Source: DATGIQ01 sp035295665 (GTDB lineage Bacteria; Planctomycetota; Planctomycetia; Gemmatales; Gemmataceae). Taken from it: a DNA stretch of 13,564 bases. Where the stretch lies: the NCBI GenBank assembly GCA_035295665.1, contig DATGIQ010000380.1, positions 1-13,564 of the forward strand, written 5' to 3'. Positions 1 through 7,050 of this stretch are shown here, in pieces. A program made the position numbers and the translations under genes. A model generated the notes under the pieces. It was given only the letters and a program-made list of their open reading frames with translations. It searched no databases and was not told where the DNA came from. Every line of letters begins with the position of its first letter. Within the stretch, counting starts at the first letter, position 1.

Positions 1-1594
1 ATCCCGCACTCATGGCACTCGACGTGTTGTTCATCGAGCCGTCGCCCCAGTTGACCGTTACCGACCAGGGACCGGTGCCGGGGTCGGAAAAGCTTCCCAA
101 GTTGAACGATCGAGCGGATCCCTCGCTGGCGGATTGATTCGCCCCAGGTGTCAGGACCGGTCCCGGGACAAAGGTGTAGGCGGCAATCTGGGTGCCCCAG
201 TCGAGATTGGACCCACTGGCTGCCAACTGGAACTGGTTGGCCGACCAGAAGTTGCCCGGCGTGGCAGGATCGTATTCGGTGGCGCTGTAGTCGCCGCCCC
301 GATTCATGGCCGTGGCGGGCAGCACGCCGGCTTTGACAAGGATGGGCGTTTCCAGGGCACCCATCGGATCGGTCGCCTGCCTCCCGGTGACATACATCGA
401 TGTGGCCTGCCCGTTGCCATTCTCCAGGAACGTTATGGCGATGTTGTCGGATGGATTCAGGGCAATCGACGGATAGGAGGTGGCGATGGCCGGTCCCAGA
501 TTGATGTCGCCTTGCTGGAGCAGTGTCGGCGCGCCGCTGGTGGGAGCATTGAATTCATACCACCGCGCCAGGTTGATTCCGTTTTCGCCGACATTCCCGG
601 CCGCCACCAGATGTTGCGTGGTGCCATTATCGACCCAGTCGGCGCTCAAGATGCGATCATCGATCTGGCCAGTCAGCCCGGCCACGCCGGGGCTGTTGTT
701 GTAACTGTTCACGGTGAGCGGTGTGGAGGTAAAGGATCCCGGGCCGGAAAGATAGCCCGTTTCTTGGACCACACTCACCATGGTCGACGTGACGGCCCCC
801 TGGCTCTGCACAAAGTATTCGAGGTCTCCGGTCACTTCATTGTGCATGCGGGCCGGGATCAGGATGTTGCGTGCGGAGCCGATCGGAACGTTTGACGAGT
901 TCAGGGTCAGCGGGCCGCCGGTGAAGAGCGACGCTTTGGTAAGGGCCAAGATATGGTCGTGAGACGAAGCCGTGTTCGTTTGGTTGGTGGAGATGAAAAC
1001 GGCATCGTTATTCCACCCCATCTGCGGGAAGTCGGGAAACGCGGTGCCCCCCTCGTTCACCTCGGTGATCGCGTAAACACTCCAATCGCCGGAGCCGAGG
1101 GTCGCAGGCGCGGTTCCCTTGGACACGGCAAAATCGATCTGGCTTGTCGTAAAGCCGGAAGTGATTTCAACAATGGCAATGTAAAACCGGTTGGCTTGAT
1201 CATCGTAGACAATGCTGGGCTCCCGGAACGTATCTCCGGCGGTGGAGACGGCGGCGAAGAAACTCGAAAAGTCCGTCGGTCCGACGCGTCCGTTGCCGGT
1301 TTTGTCGGTGAGGGTGATGGCCGTGTCAACAGCCCCGATGACTGCAGTGGGGCCGACGGCCATCGTAGTGTCCGGCGGCGTGTCGACGGCAGTCTGATTG
1401 GAGTTGATATTGGCAAAGTTTTGCAGCAGGCTAACGGCCGGCAGGAAGCGGTCCTCGAATTGTTCCACGCCTGGCCGGAACCATGGCCTTCCTCCCGGCG
1501 CTTGGGAGCTGACCCGGCCCGGCCGTAGACGGGCGAGAAGGGCCTGCAGGGAACCGATCCGTTTCAAGGGACACTGCATGGATAGTGGGCACAT
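1..1594 (-). CDS. LEPR-XLL-type secreted protein with PKD-like module, partial (C-terminus beyond window)
   Basis: An open frame of 531 codons runs from an ATG at 1594 off the left edge. A stop codon (TGA, 1609-1607) lies five codons upstream in frame and GAGGAAGG precedes the ATG by about 7 nt, so this start is firm. Residues 43-54 (VEQFEDRFLPAV) are a variant of the LEPR-XLL motif found near the N-terminus of very long exported planctomycete proteins. Residues about 55-480 form a domain rich in Gly, Asn, Asp and Thr that aligns well by eye with the next protein (shared TTSQIDFAVSK-like, PATL..DW, YVTGR..TDP and DWG stretches). At about residue 515 a VTVNWGDGS motif marks a PKD-like beta-sandwich, and the frame is still open at base 2. 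The likely location is the cell surface or outside the cell, with an adhesive or structural role; no catalytic residues are recognised. It is a tandem paralogue of the gene at 1868-4723. Confidence 0.88.
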   Translation of the reverse strand, partial: MCPLSMQCPLKRIGSLQALLARLRPGRVSSQAPGGRPWFRPGVEQFEDRFLPAVSLLQNFANINSNQTAVDTPPDTTMAVGPTAVIGAVDTAITLTDKTGNGRVGPTDFSSFFAAVSTAGDTFREPSIVYDDQANRFYIAIVEITSGFTTSQIDFAVSKGTAPATLGSGDWSVYAITEVNEGGTAFPDFPQMGWNNDAVFISTNQTNTASSHDHILALTKASLFTGGPLTLNSSNVPIGSARNILIPARMHNEVTGDLEYFVQSQGAVTSTMVSVVQETGYLSGPGSFTSTPLTVNSYNNSPGVAGLTGQIDDRILSADWVDNGTTQHLVAAGNVGENGINLARWYEFNAPTSGAPTLLQQGDINLGPAIATSYPSIALNPSDNIAITFLENGNGQATSMYVTGRQATDPMGALETPILVKAGVLPATAMNRGGDYSATEYDPATPGNFWSANQFQLAASGSNLDWGTQIAAYTFVPGPVLTPGANQSASEGSARSFNLGSFSDPGTGPWSVTVNWGDGSMNNTSSAMSAG

Positions 1595-1600
1595 GAGATA

Positions 1601-1614
1601 CCTTCCTCATTGAG
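1601..1614 (-). promoter_or_regulatory. Ribosome-binding leader of the left secreted protein gene
   Basis: On the minus strand CTCAA is followed by TGAGGAAGG, then ATCTC just before the ATG. The leader of the paralogue at 4723 has the same order: CTCAA, CGAGGAG, then TTCTC and ATG. The Shine-Dalgarno core GAGGA fixes the start. The similarity outside the core suggests duplication that included the leader, or a conserved initiation signal. Confidence 0.6.
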
Positions 1615-1735
1615 CGGTTTGCTGGAGAAACGACGTTGGAGGAGCAGGAGGAGAACCCTGTCGAGAAGGAATGCGGGGGCCTACACACGCATCCTTCGAG
1701 TCATCCTGGCTACGCCAATGACCGTGTCCGACGGA

Positions 1736-1768
1736 GTTATAGCCTAACGCCCCAACCAGCCGGGTCAA
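1736..1768 (-). promoter_or_regulatory. Weak candidate promoter for the left secreted protein gene
   Basis: On the minus strand TTGACC (1768-1763) precedes TATAAC (1741-1736), a 5/6 match to the -10 consensus. The spacer is 21 bp, longer than usual for sigma-70, so either the pair is coincidental or only the -10 is used. The rest of 1595-1735 shows no better pair. Confidence 0.2.
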
Positions 1769-1769
1769 C

Positions 1770-1792
1770 AAAAAACCACTCTTCCTCGAAGA
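1770..1792 (-). terminator. Possible weak intrinsic terminator after the 951-aa secreted protein gene
   Basis: Read on the minus strand, a 5-bp stem (TCTTC / GAAGA, loop GAG) is followed four bases later by a run of six T. It lies about 75 bp past the stop codon at 1868. The stem is short, so this is weak; it is the only stem plus T-run in the gap 1595-1867. A second hairpin without a T-run lies at 1809-1825. Confidence 0.3.
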
Positions 1793-1808
1793 CCACGTTG
1801 GTTTCGCG

Positions 1809-1825
1809 GCGGTTCGGAGAACCGC
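1809..1825. repeat. Short perfect hairpin (7-bp stem, 3-nt loop)
   Basis: GCGGTTC (1809-1815) and GAACCGC (1819-1825) are perfect inverted arms around GGA. It lies 43 bp beyond the stop of the 951-aa secreted protein gene and could add to its transcript end. There is no adjacent T-run in either direction. Confidence 0.4.
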
Positions 1826-1867
1826 GCGGGCTCCACGTCGGAAGCAAACCGGTGCCGAATGAGCGTC

Positions 1868-4723
1868 TCACCCGCCGTTGATACCGTGGAAGACGCTGAA
1901 GGCTTCATTACGAAAGAGGGTATTGCTCCCCCACGGTTCGCCGCCTACCGCGGAGTTATTGGCGGCGAGCAGGATCTGGTCGACGTTGAGGACAGTATTA
2001 TTGGATACGCCAAAGGCTTGGCCGCTGGCCCCGATGTTCCAGGAGTACGCGCCCAGGCCATTGTTGTTGACCGTAAAGCCATAGCTTTGGCCCGCACTGC
2101 CGCCCAGAGAAGCAGTGGTGGTGAAGGTCTCCAAGGCCGTGGCCAACAATTCGGCATCCAGACCCACTCCCTTGGAGGCCAAGAACAGGCTCTGGTAGTA
2201 GCTACTGATCTGCGCAGGGGTGAAGGGGCTCAGGTTCGGCGCCCCATTCGTGCCGCCGTAGAGATTGGGATAGGTCGTCGCCAGCCATTGCCCCAACGTC
2301 AAGTTGCCGGACGTCAATCCAAAGCGGTGGATCAAACTCTGTCCCTGCAAACCGGCCCAAAAACTGATCGGCTTGATCAATCCCGCCGACACGATCTGAC
2401 CCAAATTCGTCACCGTGGCCGTTTCCTGCACGGGAATCGCAGTTCCTTCATGGTTGATCGTGACAGTGACGGAGTAGGAGGAGCCGGCCGCGGCGTAGGT
2501 ATGCGTGCCGTTAACGGTGAAGGTGCCGTTGGCCACCGTGATGATGCCGGTAGTGGCCAGGGTGTTGTCGCCCCAGGCAATGCTGGCCGAATAATGGGAG
2601 CCGTCGTTGGTCTCCGCGGCACCCGGATCGGTGAAGGTTGCGACCATGCCACTGAACGGAGCACCGGCCGTGGCGCTGATACTCGCCGACAGGCCCACCA
2701 CATTCGGATCGGAAATCGACACCATGCTGGTCACTACCTGCGGCGTGCTGGTGTTATGGTTGATGGTCACGGAAATGGTATAGCTCCCTTCTTCGGCGTA
2801 GCTATGGCCGCCCTGGACGGTGAACGTGGTTCCCGATTGCGAGATGGTCCCGGTCGTGGCCGAGCTGCCATCGCCCCAGCTGATCGTGGCCGTGTAGTCG
2901 GCCATCGCCTCCGATCCGCCCGGATCGGTGAAGGTCGCCACTGCCTGAGGAGCCGCGACGGCACCCTCCGTGGCATTGAGTGTCAAGCCACCGGTGGCCA
3001 CGACATTTTGGTCGGACACGCTGACCTGAAACATTCCCGTGCCCGGCTGGCTGTCGGCAGCGTCTGTGACAGTAATCGATACGCTGTAGGATCCATCTTC
3101 GGTGTAGGAGTGGACCTGGTTACCGAGCGATCCCGCCGCGGACTCTGCAAAGTGGGTATCGGTGGTGCCATCGCCCCAGTTGACATCGACGGTCCAGGGG
3201 CCCCCATCCGAGTCTGTGAAGCTTCCCAGGCTCACGGTTACTGATTTTCCCTCGAGGGCGTTCTGGTTGGATGGTGGCGTCACGGCCGGCGGCACCCCCG
3301 ATTGCTGGATCGCGAAGTGGCCAATGGCGATTCCCCAGTCAGCTCCCAAGCTGGGATCTTCGTTGTCGGCGAATTCATTGGCGATCCAGAAGCTGCCGTC
3401 GGAATCGGTATTGATGCCGCTCAGATCGCCCAGGCGCGCTCCCTGACCGCCCGTTCCGAAGTCCACGTAGTTCTGGACACCGGGTTGCACCAGCACGGGA
3501 GGCTCCATCGTGCCGCCCGGGTCGGTCGGCAGTCGGCCGGTGACGTATACAGACAGGAAGTCCGTGGGCGCATCGCTGCCGCATTGCATGTAGCTCATGC
3601 CGATCTGACCGCTAGCGTTGATGTCAATCCCGGGGTAGGTGATGTACGTGTTGGGACCAGCCCGGATCGTTCCCTGGTCCTTGAGGACCGGCGTACTCCC
3701 ACTGACATCAATCCGATACCAGCGGGCATCGTCCTCGTTGGCTGCCGGTGACACGGTGTGGGTGGCCACGATGGTGTGGTTCCACTCGGCCGACTTGAGA
3801 ATGCGCGAATCGATATCCAGGACATCAGTCGTGCCACCCGGCTGGACGGGAATGACGGCCTGACCATATTTCGTGACGAACAGCGTGGTCGGGGTCACGG
3901 TCCGCGAGGAGGTGAGAATGCCGGCCACCTTGTAGACGACAATGGACGTATCCGAGCCGCTCTCTTCCACAAACCACATCGGATCACCGGCCACGGAGTC
4001 ATGCATGACCGTCGGCCGAAGACTAATGGCATTGGCAATGATGAACTGAAATTTCTGCGGCGCGGACGCTCCTGCGGCCAAGTCGTTAATGCTGATCGAA
4101 TTCACCTGAACGTGGTTGGGGCCGTTGACGTCTATGTTGAACATGTTGAGGGTGAACACGAAGGCATCATGGTTGTAGCCGAAGTTCCCAGGATAATCGG
4201 CGTCGTAGCCGTTCTCCGTGGTGGCGATCGAGTAGAATTTCCAATCCACCGAGGTTAGCGTTGCCGGGCTGTCCGACCGTGACACGGCCAGGTCGAATCG
4301 GCTGACATGCGTGGTGAAGTCGACGTCTTGATCGCCCACAATGAAACGATGGATCTGATCATCCCATACGACGATTGGGTCGGAGAGCGCGGAGCTGCTC
4401 GAGGCCAGGGGCAGGCTTCCTTGTTTGAACCAGAAATCGGCGAAATCGTCCGAAACGGAGGTCGCCCCGGTGGCTTTCGGGGTAAAGATCGCCAGTTCCT
4501 GGTTGATGGTTTGGACGTAGCTGCTCGTCCCGGCAGCGCCTTGCGAATCGGGAGGAATGTAGCCCCCGGACTGATCAAAGTTGAGCCCGGTGTAATGGTT
4601 GAGTAAGGTGACGGTCAGTAATGTGCGGTCTTCCAGCATTTCCAAGCAGGGTCGAAAGCAGCTCCGGAGAGTGGAGCGGAGCAAAAACCGTTTCTGAAAA
4701 GGACGTTGGGATGAGGGCACCAT
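1868..4723 (-). CDS. LEPR-XLL-type secreted protein with three PKD-like repeats (951 aa)
   Basis: I place the start at the ATG at 4723, with GAGGAG about 10 nt upstream and the same leader as the paralogue. The frame stays open to 4999, but the extra 92 residues are Arg/Ser/Cys-rich and would push the export motif far inside. Residues 1-38 are basic and end in LEMLEDRTLLTV (27-38), a LEPR-XLL-type signal. Residues about 39-480 form the ectodomain shared with the neighbour, with motifs such as FDLAVSR, VYVTGR and FWIANEF. PKD-like sandwiches follow, with VNWGDG near 514, ISWGDG near 614 and IAWGDN near 716, about 100 residues apart. Residues about 784-951 form a separate C-terminal domain starting near PISFWAGLQGQ and ending HGINGG. 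No enzyme motif is seen. By family it is a large exported surface or extracellular protein, perhaps adhesive. Exact function is unknown. Confidence 0.9.
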   Translation of the reverse strand: MVPSSQRPFQKRFLLRSTLRSCFRPCLEMLEDRTLLTVTLLNHYTGLNFDQSGGYIPPDSQGAAGTSSYVQTINQELAIFTPKATGATSVSDDFADFWFKQGSLPLASSSSALSDPIVVWDDQIHRFIVGDQDVDFTTHVSRFDLAVSRSDSPATLTSVDWKFYSIATTENGYDADYPGNFGYNHDAFVFTLNMFNIDVNGPNHVQVNSISINDLAAGASAPQKFQFIIANAISLRPTVMHDSVAGDPMWFVEESGSDTSIVVYKVAGILTSSRTVTPTTLFVTKYGQAVIPVQPGGTTDVLDIDSRILKSAEWNHTIVATHTVSPAANEDDARWYRIDVSGSTPVLKDQGTIRAGPNTYITYPGIDINASGQIGMSYMQCGSDAPTDFLSVYVTGRLPTDPGGTMEPPVLVQPGVQNYVDFGTGGQGARLGDLSGINTDSDGSFWIANEFADNEDPSLGADWGIAIGHFAIQQSGVPPAVTPPSNQNALEGKSVTVSLGSFTDSDGGPWTVDVNWGDGTTDTHFAESAAGSLGNQVHSYTEDGSYSVSITVTDAADSQPGTGMFQVSVSDQNVVATGGLTLNATEGAVAAPQAVATFTDPGGSEAMADYTATISWGDGSSATTGTISQSGTTFTVQGGHSYAEEGSYTISVTINHNTSTPQVVTSMVSISDPNVVGLSASISATAGAPFSGMVATFTDPGAAETNDGSHYSASIAWGDNTLATTGIITVANGTFTVNGTHTYAAAGSSYSVTVTINHEGTAIPVQETATVTNLGQIVSAGLIKPISFWAGLQGQSLIHRFGLTSGNLTLGQWLATTYPNLYGGTNGAPNLSPFTPAQISSYYQSLFLASKGVGLDAELLATALETFTTTASLGGSAGQSYGFTVNNNGLGAYSWNIGASGQAFGVSNNTVLNVDQILLAANNSAVGGEPWGSNTLFRNEAFSVFHGINGG

Positions 4724-4937
4724 GAGAAGAACACTCCTCGTTGAGTTATCAGTCTGCGATGGAAGAAACGGTCCCGGCAGGCAGACGAAGCGCACGGGCA
4801 CTCGTGGCCAGCAAGGCTTGACCGCTCGACAAGATCCCCTTACGGAAAACCGCGACGAACGAAGGGGTGGGTACGCAGAGAAGCCAGCAACGGAAGCAGC
4901 AATTAAGGCGGATCTCCACGAACCGTTGCAAACTTCT

Positions 4938-4965
4938 AGATTAACACACCAAGCGACCGTGTCAA
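4938..4965 (-). promoter_or_regulatory. Candidate sigma-70-like promoter for the 951-aa secreted protein gene
   Basis: On the minus strand a perfect -35 TTGACA (4965-4960) is followed after 16 bp by TAATCT (4943-4938). The -10 is only a partial match. A start near 4930 would give a 5' leader of about 205 nt, leaving room for post-transcriptional control. Confidence 0.42.
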
Positions 4966-5000
4966 GATTTGTATCGAGCGGAATGGAACGCGAACCCATA

Positions 5001-5034
5001 CGGATCTCGCGGATCGCCGCGGATCCAATCCGCG
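5001..5034. repeat. CGGATC repeat cluster with inverted repeat in the divergent promoter region
   Basis: CGGATC occurs at 5001, 5010 and 5020, about one helical turn apart. The last copy is part of a 7-bp inverted repeat: CGCGGAT (5018-5024), spacer CCA, ATCCGCG (5028-5034). It lies between the secreted protein gene (starts 4723, minus) and the sigma factor gene (starts 5166, plus), upstream of the -35 at 4960-4965. Phased repeats in such a place may be a regulator binding site; that role is inferred. Confidence 0.4.
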
Positions 5035-5150
5035 CGAGTCCGCCGGATTCACGCTTCTCTGCGTTCGATTCTCCTGGTTACGGAAAAAAGTGTATGAAAC
5101 GGGCTTCGACGGAAGAATAGTAGGTAGACGACCGGCTACGTCCGAGCCAA

Positions 5151-5156
5151 GGAGGG
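5151..5156 (+). promoter_or_regulatory. Ribosome binding site of the ECF sigma factor gene
   Basis: GGAGGG nine bases before the ATG at 5166. This strong Shine-Dalgarno sequence supports the start. The remainder of the 442-bp gap 4724-5165 holds the candidate promoter and the CGGATC cluster; I found no convincing gene in it. Confidence 0.7.
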
Positions 5157-5165
5157 CGCGTAAGA

Positions 5166-6959
5166 ATGACCCGTCCCATCCAGGGAATCATCCACCAACT
5201 TCGCAAAGCCGTGCTTGTCCACGATGGGGCTGGGTTAACTGATGGACAACTGCTGACCCTTTTCATCGACCGGCGGGATGAGGGAGCGTTCGAGGCCCTT
5301 GTGAAGCGGCACGGCCCGATGGTCCTGGGCGTTTGCCGCCGTCTGCTCCGCAATCCTCACGACGCCGAGGACGCCTTTCAAGCCACGTTCCTGGTCCTTG
5401 TCCGCAAGGCCGCGTCGGTGGTGCCGCGCGACATGGTCGCCAATTGGCTCTATGGCGTTGCCCGCACCACGGCACTCCGGGCCAATGCCATGGCCGCCAA
5501 GAAGCGGCGACGGGAAAAGCAGGTCCGCACCATGCCCGAACCAGAGGCAACGCCACCCGATTGCTGGCAAGACGTGCGCCCCGTGCTCGATCAAGAATTG
5601 AGCCGGCTGCCCGACAAGTACCGGGTCGCCATTCTCCTGTGCGACGTGGAAGGGAAATCGCACAAGGAGGCGGCCCGGCGGCTCGGTTGGCCGCAAGGAA
5701 CGGTTTCGGGCCGGCTGGTGCGGGGCAGAAAAATGCTCGCCAACCGGCTGACGCGGCGCGGTTTGTCCGTGCCGATTGCCGCGTTGGCCGCGGGACTGGC
5801 ACAGGATGGAGCCTCGGCAAGTATGTCGGCGTCATTGGTTGCTGCCACGATCAAGGCCGCAAGCCTCCTTGCGGCCGGACAAGCGGTCGGTGTGGGCTTG
5901 ATCTCCGTCCAGGCCGCCGCGCTTACGGAAGGAGTCGTGATGACGATGTTGGTGAACAAGCTGAAGGCGGTGACATTGGCGTTGACGCTGGCCACCCTCG
6001 TGGGCGGTGCCGGGTTGCTCTACCGCACCCAGGCGGCAGAACCAGCAGCGGATACGCCGCCACCTGCCGTACGGCAGACAGCTAAAGAAGAGCCGATTCC
6101 CGATCCGATCGCGGAACCGGGATCCTCGGAGCAGGATAGCCGAAAGCTGTTGCCCAGCAGCCCGTGGCCCCGGCCAGCCCTCGTTCATCTGCAGAAAAGT
6201 TCCTTGGTGGTACGGACCTTGGAAGTGATGGTTGAGCCAATGGCCGTGCAGTTCCACGGTCAAACAGCCACCAGCTACGAAAGGATGGAGATTCTTCGCA
6301 CGAGTCAGTATCCACTCGAGATGGTGAAGGTCTACGATGCCACAGGAAAGAGCATCAGCAGGAAGGAGCTTCCCCAGCTGCTCGAGAAAGAAACGGTTGC
6401 CCTTGTTTCGAACCATGGGGAGGCGGTGGATCCACTCAACCTGCGCCTGTTCAAAGAGGGGACGCTTCTGTTCATTCTTCCCTTACCGGCTCCCCCGGCA
6501 GCCGCTGTGGCGGTTCCCCCGCCGCCGGTCCCATACTTTGCCCCACCATCGCCGCCGGTACCGGCTCCTGTCGAGGCGCCACCGCCTGTTGCCGAGCCAC
6601 CCGATGCTTCATCCCGTAGTGCGGCGATTCCTTCTCCCATCGCGTTTGTCAGAGTCGCCCCCGATGTCGTCGAACTCCACGAGCGAACGTTCAGTATTCC
6701 GGTGCATGTCCAGCCCGACAGACGTGCGACCCTGAGACAGCTCTTCCTGTTTGCTTCGACGGATCAAGGAAAGACCTGGGCGCAAGTGGCGGCCATTTCA
6801 CCGGATGCGGATCGCTTCGTTTTTCATGCATCTATGGATGGCCTGTACTGGTTCATGGTCCAGACACTGGGATGGGACGGCCGATTCGACCCAAGGGACT
6901 TGACTGGCAACGTGCCGCCCCGGTTCAAGGTGCTCGTGAACACCGGTAGCCATCGCTGA
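5166..6959 (+). CDS. ECF sigma factor with transmembrane segment and large C-terminal extension (597 aa)
   Basis: An RNA polymerase sigma factor of the extracytoplasmic function type. Residues about 38-110 are sigma region 2 (AFEALVKRHGPMVL, then HDAEDAFQATFLVL). Residues about 140-197 are region 4, with LPDKYR and the helix-turn-helix SHKEAARRLGWPQGTVSGRL. Ordinary ECF factors end near residue 190. Here an Ala-rich stretch (200-256) is followed by a probable transmembrane helix (about 264-286). A domain at about 338-438 contains VKVYDATGKSI and VDPLNLRLFKEGTLLFILP, then comes a Pro-rich linker (about 439-485). A final beta-rich domain (about 490-597) has STDQGKTW and DGLYWFMVQTLGWDGR. Such fusions are known in planctomycetes. 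The extension probably senses or tethers at the membrane and replaces a separate anti-sigma factor (inference). No anti-sigma gene is adjacent. The divergent secreted protein gene is a possible target. Confidence 0.92.
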   Translation: MTRPIQGIIHQLRKAVLVHDGAGLTDGQLLTLFIDRRDEGAFEALVKRHGPMVLGVCRRLLRNPHDAEDAFQATFLVLVRKAASVVPRDMVANWLYGVARTTALRANAMAAKKRRREKQVRTMPEPEATPPDCWQDVRPVLDQELSRLPDKYRVAILLCDVEGKSHKEAARRLGWPQGTVSGRLVRGRKMLANRLTRRGLSVPIAALAAGLAQDGASASMSASLVAATIKAASLLAAGQAVGVGLISVQAAALTEGVVMTMLVNKLKAVTLALTLATLVGGAGLLYRTQAAEPAADTPPPAVRQTAKEEPIPDPIAEPGSSEQDSRKLLPSSPWPRPALVHLQKSSLVVRTLEVMVEPMAVQFHGQTATSYERMEILRTSQYPLEMVKVYDATGKSISRKELPQLLEKETVALVSNHGEAVDPLNLRLFKEGTLLFILPLPAPPAAAVAVPPPPVPYFAPPSPPVPAPVEAPPPVAEPPDASSRSAAIPSPIAFVRVAPDVVELHERTFSIPVHVQPDRRATLRQLFLFASTDQGKTWAQVAAISPDADRFVFHASMDGLYWFMVQTLGWDGRFDPRDLTGNVPPRFKVLVNTGSHR

Positions 6960-6984
6960 GGAGCAAGCAGATGTGTGAAGGAGT

Positions 6985-7017
6985 GCCGTGGGTTGCCACC
7001 TTGGTGCAACCCACGGC
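6985..7017. terminator. Perfect 12-bp hairpin between convergent genes (possible bidirectional terminator or dispersed repeat)
   Basis: GCCGTGGGTTGC (6985-6996) and GCAACCCACGGC (7006-7017) are exact inverted arms, and the 9-nt loop contains ACC/GGT that can extend the stem. It lies 25 bp after the sigma factor stop and 33 bp before the stop of the convergent gene. No T-run follows on either strand, so it is not a classic intrinsic terminator. It may block read-through or be a REP-like element. Confidence 0.5.
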
Positions 7018-7050
7018 TTGGCCATATCCTCGAGCGAATCCACTGCTTCT

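Noticed and set aside
134..1528. Plus-strand open frames of 253 and 191 codons
   Set aside because: They are antisense to the partial secreted protein, which has a continuous 531-codon frame, a strong start and a clear paralogue.
1859..3244. 461-codon plus-strand open frame
   Set aside because: It lies opposite the 951-aa secreted protein, whose PKD-like motifs, paralogue and ribosome site make the minus strand the coding one. The plus reading is Arg/Gly-rich without recognisable domains.
5333..6085. 250-codon plus-strand frame inside the sigma factor gene
   Set aside because: It is an out-of-frame shadow; the sigma domains are in the frame beginning at 5166.
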